Assembly (NCBI GenBank): GCA_963920705.1
Contig: OY987238.1
Span: 1,237,606 to 1,301,605, forward strand
DNA from: Odiellus spinosus
Lineage: Eukaryota > Arthropoda > Arachnida > Opiliones > Phalangiidae
DNA length: 64,000 nt
Direction: 5' to 3'
A model generated the notes under the pieces. The model had not been told where the DNA came from. It made no database searches and worked only from the letters and a program-made list of their open reading frames with translations. Shown here one piece after another: positions 42,801-54,966 of this stretch. How positions within the stretch are numbered: the first letter of the stretch is position 1; the number at the start of each line of letters is the position of its first letter. Position numbers and translations under genes: made by a program.

Positions 42801-44654
42801 TATACTTGGAAAATTTGTGAATCTATACTTGGGAAATTTCTGAATCTATACTTGGAAAATTTGTGAATCTATACTTGGAAAATTTGTGAATCTATACTTG
42901 GGAAATTGGTGGATCTATACTTGGGAAATTGGTGGATCTATACTTGGGAAATTTGTGAACCTATACTTGGGAAATTTGTGAATCTATACTTGGAAAATTT
43001 GTGAATCTATACTTGGAAAATTTGTGAATCTATACTTGGGAAATTGGTGGATATACTTGGGAAATTGGTGGATCTATACTTTGGAAATTTGTGAATCTAT
43101 ACTTGGAAAATTTGTGAATCTATACTTTTAAAATTTGTCAATCTATACTTGGGAAATATGTGAATCTATACTTGGGAAATATGTGAATCTATACTTCGGA
43201 AATTTGTGAATCTATACTTGGGAAATTTGTGAATCTATACTTCGGAAATTTGTGAATTTATACTTGGGAAATTTGTGAATCTATATTTGGGAAATTTGTG
43301 AATCTATACTTGGAAAATTTGTGAATCTATACTTGGAAAATTTGTGAATCTATACTTGGAAAATTTGTGAATCTCTACTTGGGAAATTTGTGAATCTATA
43401 CTTGGAAAATTTGTGAATCTATACTTGGAAAATTTGTGAATCTCTACTTGGGAAATTTTTGAATCTATACTTGGGAAATTTGTGAATCTATACTTGGAAA
43501 ATTTGTGAATCTATACTTGGAAAATTTGTGAATCTATACTTCGGAAATTGGTGGATCTATACTTGGGAAATTGGTGGATCTATACTTGGGAAATTTGTGA
43601 ATCTATACTTGGGAAATTTGTGAATATATATTTGGGAAATTTGTGAATCTCTACTTGGGAAATTTGTGAATCTATACTTGGAAAATTTGTGAATCTATGG
43701 TTGGGAAATTTGTGAATCTATACTTGGAAAATTTGTGAATCTATACTTGGAAAATTTGTGAATCTATACTTCGGAAATTTGTGAATCTATACTTGGGAAA
43801 TTTGTAAATCTATACTTGGGAAATATGTGAGTCTATACTTGGGAAATATGTGAATCTATACTTCGGAAATTTGTGAATCTATACTTGGGAAATTTGTGAA
43901 TCTATACTTCGGAAATTTGTGAATCAATACTTGGGAAATTTGTGAATCTATATTTGGGAAATTTGTGAATCTATACTTGGAAAATTTGTGAATCTATACT
44001 TGGAAAATTTGTGAATCTATACTTGGAAAATTTGTGAATCTCTACTTGGGAAATTTGTGAATCTATACTTGGGAAATTTGTGAATCTATATTTGGGAAAT
44101 TTGTGAATCTATACTTGGAAAATTTGTGAATCTATGCTTGGGAAATTTGTGAATCTATACTTGGAAAATTTGTGAATCTATACTTGGAAAATTTGTGAAT
44201 CTATACTTCGAAAATTTGTGAATCTATACTTGGGAAATTTGTAAATCTATACTTGGGAAATATGTGAATCTATACTTGGGAAATTGGTGGATATACTTGG
44301 GAAATTGGTGGATCTATACTTGGAAAATTTGTGAATCTATACTTGGAAAATTTGTGAATCTATACTTGGGAAATTTGTGAATCTATACTTGGAAAATTTG
44401 TGAATCTATACTTGGGAAATTTGTCAATCTATACTTGGGAAATTTGTGGATCTATACTTGGGAAATTTGTGAATCTATAATTGGGAAATTTGTCAATCTA
44501 TACTTGGGAAATTTGTGAATCTATACTTGGAAAATTTGTGAATCTATACTTGGGAAATTTGTGAATCTATACTTCGGAAATTTGTGAATCTATACTTGGG
44601 AAATTTGTCAATCTATACTTAGGAAATTTGTGGATCTATACTTGGGAAATTTGT
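39836..44654 (+). repeat. 4,819-bp tandem duplication, copy 2
   Basis: It is base-for-base the same as copy 1 at every marker I compared, and has the same nested 1,330-bp duplication. Past 44,654 the sequence continues TGTGAATC with a CGG monomer and TGTTAATC, which resembles the sequence after CTTAGGAAAT at 30,760 and 37,805. The exact breakpoint can slide within monomer homology. Confidence 0.92.
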
Positions 44655-45023
44655 GAATCTATACTTCGGAAATTTGTGAATCTATATTTGGGAAATTTGT
44701 TAATCTATACTTGGAAAATTTGTGAATCTATACTTGGGAAATTGGTGGATCTATACTTGGGAAATTTGTGAACCTATACTTGGGAAATTTGTGAATCTAT
44801 ACTTGGAAAATTTGTGAATCTATACTTGGAAAATTTGTGAATCTATACTTGGAAAATTTGTGAATCTATACTTGGAAAATTTGTGAATCTATACTTGGGA
44901 AATTGGTGGATCTATACTTGGGAAATTGGTGGATCTATACTTGGGAAATTTGTGAACCTATACTTGGGAAATTTGTGAATCTATACTTGGGAAATATGTG
45001 AATCTATACTTGGGAAATATGTG

Positions 45024-45093
45024 TTATATTTGAACTGTATAACCTGAAGTGTATCAAAGTTGGACTTAATTAAATTGAATTGAATTGAATTGA
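45024..45093 (+). other. Non-satellite island, copy 4 (70 bp)
   Basis: Standard junctions and core, with four ATTGA units (45074-45093). The monomer after next reads GGAAAATTTATGAATC (about 45,121), a variant shared only with island 5. This shows copies 4 and 5 are siblings. Confidence 0.95.
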
Positions 45094-47659
45094 ATACTTG
45101 GGAAATTGGTGGATATATTTGGAAAATTTATGAATCTATACTTGGAAAATTTGTGAATCTATACTTGGAAAATTTGTGAATCTATACTTGGGAAATTTGT
45201 GAATCTATACTTGGAAAATTTGTGAATCTATACTTGGGAAATTTGTCAATCTATACTTGGGAAATTTGTGGATCTATACTTCGGAAATTTGTGAATCTAT
45301 ACTTGGGAAATTTGTGAATCTATACTTGGGAAATTTGTGAATCTATACTTGGAAAATTTGTGAATCTTTATTTGGGAAATTTTTGAATCTATACTTGGAA
45401 AATTTGTGAATCTATACTTGGAAAATTTGTGAATCTATACTTGGGAAATTGGTGGATCTATACTTGGGAAATTGGTGGATCTATACTTTGCAAATTTGTG
45501 AATCTATACTTGGGAAATTTGTGAATCTATACTTGGAAAATTTGTGAATCTCTACTTGGGAAATTTGTGAATCTATACTTGGAAAATTTGTGAATCTATG
45601 CTTGGGAAATTTGTGAATCTATACTTGGAAAATTTGTGAATCTATACTCTGAAAATTTGTGAATATATACTTCGGAAATTGGTGGATCTATACTTGGGAA
45701 ATTGGTGGATCTATACTTGGGAAATTTGTGAATCTATACTTGGGAAATTTGTGAATATATATTTGTGAAATTTGTGAATCTATACTTGGGAAATTTGTGA
45801 ATCTATACTTGGAAAATTTGTGAATCTATGCTTGGGAAATTTGTGAATCTATACTTGGAAAATTCGTGAATCTATACTTGGAAAATTTGTGAATCTATAC
45901 TTCGGAAATTTGTGAATCTATACTTGGGAAATTTGAGAATCTATACTTCGGAAATTTGTGAATCTATACTTGGGAAATTTGTCAATCTATACTTGGGAAA
46001 TTTGTGGATCTATACTTGGGAAATTTGTGAATCTATACTTCGGAAATTTGTGAATATATATTTGGGAAATTTGTTAATCTATACTTGGAAAATTTGTGAA
46101 TCTATACTTGGAAAATTTGTGAATCTATACTTGGGAAATTGGTGGATCTATACTTGGGAAATTGGTGGATCTATACTTGGGAAATTTGTGAACCTATACT
46201 TGGGAAATTTGTGAATCTATACTTGGAAAATTTGTGAATCTATACTTCGGAAATTTGTCAATCTATACTTGGGAAATATGTGAATCTATACTTGGGAAAT
46301 ATGTGAATCTATACTTCGGAAATTTGTGAATCTATACTTGGGAAATTTGTGAATCTATACTTCGGAAATTTGTGAATCTATATTTGGGAAATTTGTGAAT
46401 CTATACTTGGAAAATTTGTGAATCTATACTTGGAAAATTTGTGAATCTATACTTGGAAAATTTGTGAATCTCTACTTGGGAAATTTGTGAATCTATACTT
46501 GGGAAATTTGTGAATCTATATTTGGGAAATTTGTGAATCTATGCTTGGGAAATTTGTGAATCTATACTTGGAAAATTTGTGAATCTATACTTGGAAAATT
46601 TGTGAATCTATACTTGGAAAATTTGTGAATCTATACTTCGAAAATTTGTGAATCTATACTTGGGAAATTTGTAAATCTATACTTGGGAAATATGTGAATA
46701 TATACTTGGGAAATTGGTGGATATACTTGGGAAATTGGTGGATCTATACTTGGAAAATTTGTGAATCTATACTTGGAAAATTTGTGAATCTATACTTGGG
46801 AAATTTGTGAATCTATACTTGGAAAATTTGTGAATCTATACTTGGGAAATTTGTCAATCTATACTTGGGAAATTTGTGGATCTATACTTGGGAAATTTGT
46901 GAATCTATAATTGGGAAATTTGTCAATCTATACTTGGGAAATTTGTGAATCTATACTTGGAAAATTTGTGAATCTATACTTGGGAAATTTGTGAATCTAT
47001 ACTTGGGAAATATGTGAATCTATACTTGGAAATTGGTGAATCTATACTTGGGAAATTGGTGGATCTATAATTGGGAAATTTGTGAATCTATACTTGGAAA
47101 ATTTGTGAATCTATACTTGGAAAATTTGTGAATCTATACTTCGGAAATTTGTGAATCTATACTTGGGAAATTTGTGAATCTATACTTCGGAAATTTGTGA
47201 ATCTATACTTGGGAAATTTGTCAATCTATACTTGGGAAATTTGTGGATCTATACTTGGGAAATTTGTGAATCTATACTTCGGAAATTTGTGAATATATAT
47301 TTGGGAAATTTGTTAATCTATACTTGGAAAATTTGTGAATCTATACTTGGAAAATTTGTGAATCTATACTTGGGAAATTGGTGGATCTATACTTGGGAAA
47401 TTGGTGGATCTATACTTGGGAAATTTGTGAACCTATACTTGGGAAATTTGTGAATCTATACTTGGAAAATTTGTGAATCTATACTTCGGAAATTTGTCAA
47501 TCTATACTTGGGAAATATGTGAATCTATACTTGGGAAATATGTGAATCTATACTTGGGAAATTGGTGGATCTATACTTGGGAAATTTGTGAACCTATACT
47601 TGGGAAATTTGTGAATCTATACTTGGGAAATATGTGAATCTATACTTGGGAAATATGTG

Positions 47660-47729
47660 TTATATTTGAACTGTATAACCTGAAGTGTATCAAAGTTGGA
47701 CTTAATTAAATTGAATTGAATTGAATTGA
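47660..47729 (+). other. Non-satellite island, copy 5 (70 bp)
   Basis: It appears identical to copy 4 in core, four ATTGA units (47710-47729) and both flanks for well over 1 kb, as expected from the 2,636-bp duplication. The left flank is GGTGGATC, GAACCTATAC and two ATATGTG monomers, shared with islands 3 and 4. Confidence 0.95.
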
Positions 47730-50404
47730 ATACTTGGGAAATTGGTGGATATATTTGGAAAATTTATGAATCTATACTTGGAAAATTTGTGAATCTATAC
47801 TTGGAAAATTTGTGAATCTATACTTGGGAAATTTGTGAATCTATACTTGGAAAATTTGTGAATCTATACTTGGGAAATTTGTCAATCTATACTTGGGAAA
47901 TTTGTGGATCTATACTTCGGAAATTTGTGAATCTATACTTGGGAAATTTGTGAATCTATACTTGGGAAATTTGTGAATCTATACTTGGAAAATTTGTGAA
48001 TCTTTATTTGGGAAATTTTTGAATCTATACTTGGAAAATTTGTGAATCTATACTTGGAAAATTTGTGAATCTATACTTGGGAAATTGGTGGATCTATACT
48101 TGGGAAATTGGTGGATCTATACTTTGCAAATTTGTGAATCTATACTTGGGAAATTTGTGAATCTATACTTGGAAAATTTGTGAATCTCTACTTGGGAAAT
48201 TTGTGAATCTATACTTGGAAAATTTGTGAATCTATGCTTGGGAAATTTGTGAATCTATACTTGGAAAATTTGTGAATCTATACTCTGAAAATTTGTGAAT
48301 ATATACTTCGGAAATTGGTGGATCTATACTTGGGAAATTGGTGGATCTATACTTGGGAAATTTGTGAATCTATACTTGGGAAATTTGTGAATATATATTT
48401 GTGAAATTTGTGAATCTATACTTGGGAAATTTGTGAATCTATACTTGGAAAATTTGTGAATCTATGCTTGGGAAATTTGTGAATCTATACTTGGAAAATT
48501 CGTGAATCTATACTTGGAAAATTTGTGAATCTATACTTCGGAAATTTGTGAATCTATACTTGGGAAATTTGAGAATCTATACTTCGGAAATTTGTGAATC
48601 TATACTTGGGAAATTTGTCAATCTATACTTGGGAAATTTGTGGATCTATACTTGGGAAATTTGTGAATCTATACTTCGGAAATTTGTGAATATATATTTG
48701 GGAAATTTGTTAATCTATACTTGGAAAATTTGTGAATCTATACTTGGAAAATTTGTGAATCTATACTTGGGAAATTGGTGGATCTATACTTGGGAAATTG
48801 GTGGATCTATACTTGGGAAATTTGTGAACCTATACTTGGGAAATTTGTGAATCTATACTTGGAAAATTTGTGAATCTATACTTCGGAAATTTGTCAATCT
48901 ATACTTGGGAAATATGTGAATCTATACTTGGGAAATATGTGAATCTATACTTCGGAAATTTGTGAATCTATACTTGGGAAATTTGTGAATCTATACTTCG
49001 GAAATTTGTGAATCTATATTTGGGAAATTTGTGAATCTATACTTGGAAAATTTGTGAATCTATACTTGGAAAATTTGTGAATCTATACTTGGAAAATTTG
49101 TGAATCTCTACTTGGGAAATTTGTGAATCTATACTTGGGAAATTTGTGAATCTATATTTGGGAAATTTGTGAATCTATGCTTGGGAAATTTGTGAATCTA
49201 TACTTGGAAAATTTGTGAATCTATACTTGGAAAATTTGTGAATCTATACTTGGAAAATTTGTGAATCTATACTTCGAAAATTTGTGAATCTATACTTGGG
49301 AAATTTGTAAATCTATACTTGGGAAATATGTGAATATATACTTGGGAAATTGGTGGATATACTTGGGAAATTGGTGGATCTATACTTGGAAAATTTGTGA
49401 ATCTATACTTGGAAAATTTGTGAATCTATACTTGGGAAATTTGTGAATCTATACTTGGAAAATTTGTGAATCTATACTTGGGAAATTTGTCAATCTATAC
49501 TTGGGAAATTTGTGGATCTATACTTGGGAAATTTGTGAATCTATAATTGGGAAATTTGTGAATCTATACTTGGAAAATTTGTGAATCTATACTTGGGAAA
49601 TTTGTGAATCTATACTTGGGAAATATGTGAATCTATACTTGGAAATTGGTGAATCTATACTTGGGAAATTGGTGGATCTATAATTGGGAAATTTGTGAAT
49701 CTATACTTGGAAAATTTGTGAATCTATACTTGGAAAATTTGTGAATCTATACTTCGGAAATTTGTGAATCTATACTTGGGAAATTTGTGAATCTATACTT
49801 CGGAAATTTGTGAATCTATACTTGGGAAATTTGTCAATCTATACTTGGGAAATTTGTGGATCTATACTTGGGAAATTTGTGAATCTATACTTCGGAAATT
49901 TGTGAATATATATTTGGGAAATTTGTTAATCTATACTTGGAAAATTTGTGAATCTATACTTGGAAAATTTGTGAATCTATACTTGGGAAATTGGTGGATC
50001 TATACTTGGGAAATTGGTGGATCTATACTTGGGAAATTTGTGAACCTATACTTGGGAAATTTGTGAATCTATACTTGGAAAATTTGTGAATCTATACTTC
50101 GGAAATTTGTCAATCTATACTTGGGAAATATGTGAATCTATACTTGGGAAATATGTGAATCTATACTTCGGAAATTTGTGAATCTATACTTGGGAAATTT
50201 GTGAATCTATACTTCGGAAATTTGTGAATCTATATTTGGGAAATTTGTGAATCTATACTTGGAAAATTTGTGAATCTATACTTGGAAAATTTGTGAATCT
50301 ATACTTGGAAAATTTGTGAATCTCTACTTGGGAAATTTGTGAATCTATACTTGGGAAATTTGTGAATCTATATTTGGGAAATTTGTGAATCTATACTTGG
50401 AAAA

Positions 50405-53400
50405 CTTGTGAATCTATGCTTGGGAAATTTGTGAATCTATACTTGGAAAATTTGTGAATCTATACTTGGAAAATTTGTGAATCTATACTTCGAAAATTTG
50501 TGAATCTATACTTGGGAAATTTGTAAATCTATACTTGGGAAATATGTGAATATATACTTGGGAAATTGGTGGATATACTTGGGAAATTGGTGGATCTATA
50601 CTTGGAAAATTTGTGAATCTATACTTGGAAAATTTGTGAATCTATACTTGGGAAATTTGTGAATCTATACTTGGAAAATTTGTGAATCTATACTTGGGAA
50701 ATTTGTCAATCTATACTTGGGAAATTTGTGGATCTATACTTGGGAAATTTGTGAATCTATAATTGGGAAATTTGTCAATCTATACTTGGGAAATTTGTGA
50801 ATCTATACTTGGAAAATTTGTGAATCTATACTTGGGAAATTTGTGAATCTATACTTGGGAAATATGTGAATCTATACTTGGAAATTGGTGAATCTATACT
50901 TGGGAAATTGGTGGATCTATAATTGGGAAATTTGTGAATCTATACTTGGAAAATTTGTGAATCTATATTTGGGAAATTTGTGAATCTATACTTGGAAAAT
51001 TTGTGAATCTATACTTGGGAAATTTGTGAATCTATATTTGGAAAATTTGTGAATCTCTACTTGGGAAATTTGTGAATCTATACTTGGAAAATTTGTGAAT
51101 CTATACTTGGAAAATTTGTTAATCTCTACTTGGGAAATTTTTGAATCTATACTTGGGAAATTTGTGAATCTATACTTGGAAATTGGTGAATCTATACTTG
51201 GGAAATTGGTGGATCTATACTTGGGAAATTGGTGGATCTATACTTGGGAAATTTGTGAATCTATACTTGGGAAATTTGTGAATATATATTTGTGAAATTT
51301 GTGAATCTCTACTTGGGAAATTTGTGAATCTATACTTGGAAAATTTGTGAATCTATACTTCGGAAATTTGTGAATCTATACTTGGGAAATTTGTCAATCT
51401 ATACTTAGGAAATTTGTGGATCTATACTTGGGAAATTTGTGAATCTATACTTCGGAAATTTGTGAATCTATATTTGGGAAATTTGTTAATCTATACTTGG
51501 AAAATTTGTGAATCTATACTTGGGAAATTGGTGGATCTATACTTGGGAAATTTGTGAACCTATACTTGGGAAATTTGTGAATCTATACTTGGAAAATTTG
51601 TGAATCTATACTTGGAAAATTTGTGAATCTATACTTGGAAAATTTGTGAATCTATACTTGGGAAATTTGTGAATCTATACTTGGGAAATTGGTGGATCTA
51701 TACTTGGGAAATTGGTGGATCTATACTTGGGAAATTTGTGAACCTATACTTGGGAAATTTGTGAATCTATACTTGGAAAATTTGTGAATCTATACTTGGA
51801 AAATTTGTGAATCTATACTTGGGAAATTGGTGGATATACTTGGGAAATTGGTGGATCTATACTTTGGAAATTTGTGAATCTATACTTGGAAAATTTGTGA
51901 ATCTATACTTTTAAAATTTGTCAATCTATACTTGGGAAATATGTGAATCTATACTTGGGAAATATGTGAATCTATACTTCGGAAATTTGTGAATCTATAC
52001 TTGGGAAATTTGTGAATCTATACTTCGGAAATTTGTGAATTTATACTTGGGAAATTTGTGAATCTATATTTGGGAAATTTGTGAATCTATACTTGGAAAA
52101 TTTGTGAATCTATACTTGGAAAATTTGTGAATCTATACTTGGAAAATTTGTGAATCTCTACTTGGGAAATTTGTGAATCTATACTTGGAAAATTTGTGAA
52201 TCTATACTTGGAAAATTTGTGAATCTCTACTTGGGAAATTTTTGAATCTATACTTGGGAAATTTGTGAATCTATACTTGGAAAATTTGTGAATCTATACT
52301 TGGAAAATTTGTGAATCTATACTTCGGAAATTGGTGGATCTATACTTGGGAAATTGGTGGATCTATACTTGGGAAATTTGTGAATCTATACTTGGGAAAT
52401 TTGTGAATATATATTTGGGAAATTTGTGAATCTCTACTTGGGAAATTTGTGAATCTATACTTGGAAAATTTGTGAATCTATACTTCGGAAATTTGTGAAT
52501 CTATACTTGGGAAATTTGTAAATCTATACTTGGGAAATATGTGAATCTATACTTGGGAAATTGGTGGATCTATACTTGGGAAATTTGTGAATCTATACTT
52601 GGGAAATTTGTGAATCTATATTTGGGAAATTTGTGAATCTATACTTGGAAAATTTGTGAATCTATGCTTGGGAAATTTGTGAATCTATACTTGGAAAATT
52701 TGTGAATCTATACTTGGAAAATTTGTGAATCTATACTTCGAAAATTTGTGAATCTATACTTGGGAAATTTGTAAATCTATACTTGGGAAATATGTGAATC
52801 TATACTTGGGAAATTGGTGGATATACTTGGGAAATTGGTGGATCTATACTTGGAAAATTTGTGAATCTATACTTGGAAAATTTGTGAATCTATACTTGGG
52901 AAATTTGTGAATCTATACTTGGAAAATTTGTGAATCTATACTTGGGAAATTTGTCAATCTATACTTGGGAAATTTGTGGATCTATACTTGGGAAATTTGT
53001 GAATCTATAATTGGGAAATTTGTCAATCTATACTTGGGAAATTTGTGAATCTATACTTGGAAAATTTGTGAATCTATACTTGGGAAATTTGTGAATCTAT
53101 ACTTGGGAAATATGTGAATCTATACTTGGAAATTGGTGAATCTATACTTGGGAAATTGGTGGATCTATAATTGGGAAATTTGTGAATCTATACTTGGAAA
53201 ATTTGTGAATCTATATTTGGGAAATTTGTGAATCTATACTTGGAAAATTTGTGAATCTATACTTGGGAAATTTGTGAATCTATATTTGGAAAATTTGTGA
53301 ATCTCTACTTGGGAAATTTGTGAATCTATACTTGGAAAATTTGTGAATCTATACTTGGAAAATTTGTGAATCTATACTTGGAAAATTTGTGAATCTATGC

Positions 53401-54966
53401 TTGGGAAATTTGTGAATCTATACTTGGAAAATTTGTGAATCTATACTTGGAAAATTTGTGAATCTATACTTCGAAAATTTGTGAATCTATACTTGGGAAA
53501 TTTGTAAATCTATACTTGGGAAATATGTGAATCTATACTTGGGAAATTGGTGGATATACTTGGGAAATTGGTGGATCTATACTTGGAAAATTTGTGAATC
53601 TATACTTGGAAAATTTGTGAATCTATACTTGGGAAATTTGTGAATCTATACTTGGAAAATTTGTGAATCTATACTTGGGAAATTTGTCAATCTATACTTG
53701 GGAAATTTGTGGATCTATACTTGGGAAATTTGTGAATCTATAATTGAAAAATTTGTCAATCTATACTTGGGAAATTTGTGAATCTATACTTGGAAAATTT
53801 GTGAATCTTTACTTGGGAAATTTGTGAATCTATACTTGGGAAATATGTGAATCTATACTTGGAAATTGGTGAATCTATACTTGGGAAATTGGTGGATCTA
53901 TAATTGGGAAATTTGTGAATCTATACTTGGAAAATTTGTGAATCTATATTTGGGAAATTTGTGAATCTATACTTGGAAAATTTGTGAATCTATACTTGGG
54001 AAATTTGTGAATCTATATTTGGAAAATTTGTGAATCTCTACTTGGGAAATTTGTGAATCTATACTTGGAAAATTTGTGAATCTATACTTGGAAAATTTGT
54101 GAATATCTACTTGGGAAATTTTTGAATCTATACTTGGGAAATTTTTGAATCTATACTTGGGAAATTTGTGAATCTATACTTGGAAATTGGTGAATCTATA
54201 CTTGGGAAATTGGTGGATCTATACTTGGGAAATTTGTGAATCAATACTTGGGAAATTTGTGAATATATATTTGTGAAATTTGTGAATCTCTACTTGGGAA
54301 ATTTGTGAATCTATACTTGGAAAATTTGTGAATCTATACTTCGGAAATTTTTGAATCTATACTTGGAAAATTTGTGAATCTATACTTCGGAAATTTGTGA
54401 ATCTATACTTGGGAAATTTGTCAATCTATACTTAGGAAATTTGTGGATCTATACTTGGGAAATTTGTGAATGTATACTTCGGAAATTTGTGAATCTATAT
54501 TTGGGAAATTTATTAATCTATACTTGGAAAATTTGTGAATCTATACTTGGGAAATTGGTGGATCTATACTTGGGAAATTTGTGAACCTATACTTGGGAAA
54601 TTTGTGAATCTATACTTGGAAAATTTGTGAATCTATACTTGGAAAATTTGTGAATCTATACTTGGAAAATTTGTGAATCTATACTTGGAAAATTTGTGAA
54701 TCTATACTTGGTAAATTGGTGGATCTATACTTATGAAATTGGTGGATCTATACTTGGGAAATATGTGAACCTATACTTGGGAAATTTGTGAATCTATACT
54801 TGGAAAATTTGTGAATCTATACTTGGAAAATTTGTGAATCTATACTTGGAAAATTTGTGAATCTATACTTGGAAAATTTGTGAATCTATACTTGGGAAAT
54901 TGGTGGATATACTTGGGAAATTGGTGGATCTATACTTGGGAAATTTGTGAATCTATACTTGGAAAA
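50405..54966 (+). repeat. 4,562-bp tandem duplication, copy 1
   Basis: The unit is bounded by GGAAAACTTG at 50,399 and 54,961; homology ends at 59,529, where AAAATT replaces AAAACT. Markers at a 4,562-bp offset are CTATACTTTTAAAAT (51903 and 56465), GAATTTATAC (52,038), TGAATATCTAC (54,100), GAATGTATAC (54,467) and TTATGAAATTGG (54,731). The length is 199 monomers minus 15, matching five 21-bp and five 22-bp monomers. Differences from copy 2 are A at 54,243 (GAATCAATAC) against T, and TTGAAAAATTTG at 53,744 against TTGGGAAATTTG. Confidence 0.92.

Larger units (their letters stand above)
44915..50163 (+). repeat. 2,636-bp island-containing tandem duplication
   Basis: Copy 1 is about 44,915-47,550 and copy 2 about 47,551-50,163. 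Islands 4 and 5 lie 2,636 bp apart. GAATCTTTATTTGGG (45,363 and 47,999), TTTGAGAATC (45,932 and 48,568) and GTGAATATATACTTGG (46,695 and 49,331) keep that offset. At CTATAATTGGG (46,906 and 49,542) copy 2 lacks exactly one TGTCAATC-joined monomer, and the offset becomes 2,613. Without the island's net 65 bp the length is 112 monomers minus 5, matching two 21-bp monomers and one 22-bp monomer. Confidence 0.92.

Noticed and set aside
45912-46214. 100-codon open frame on the + strand, with an identical one at 48548-48850
   Set aside because: It starts at GTG, has no ATG, is made wholly of satellite monomers, and is duplicated only because the 2,636-bp unit is. The same applies to the 66-92 codon frames elsewhere (for example 2100, 6751, 13929, 29268, 35027), which start at TTG, GTG or similar.
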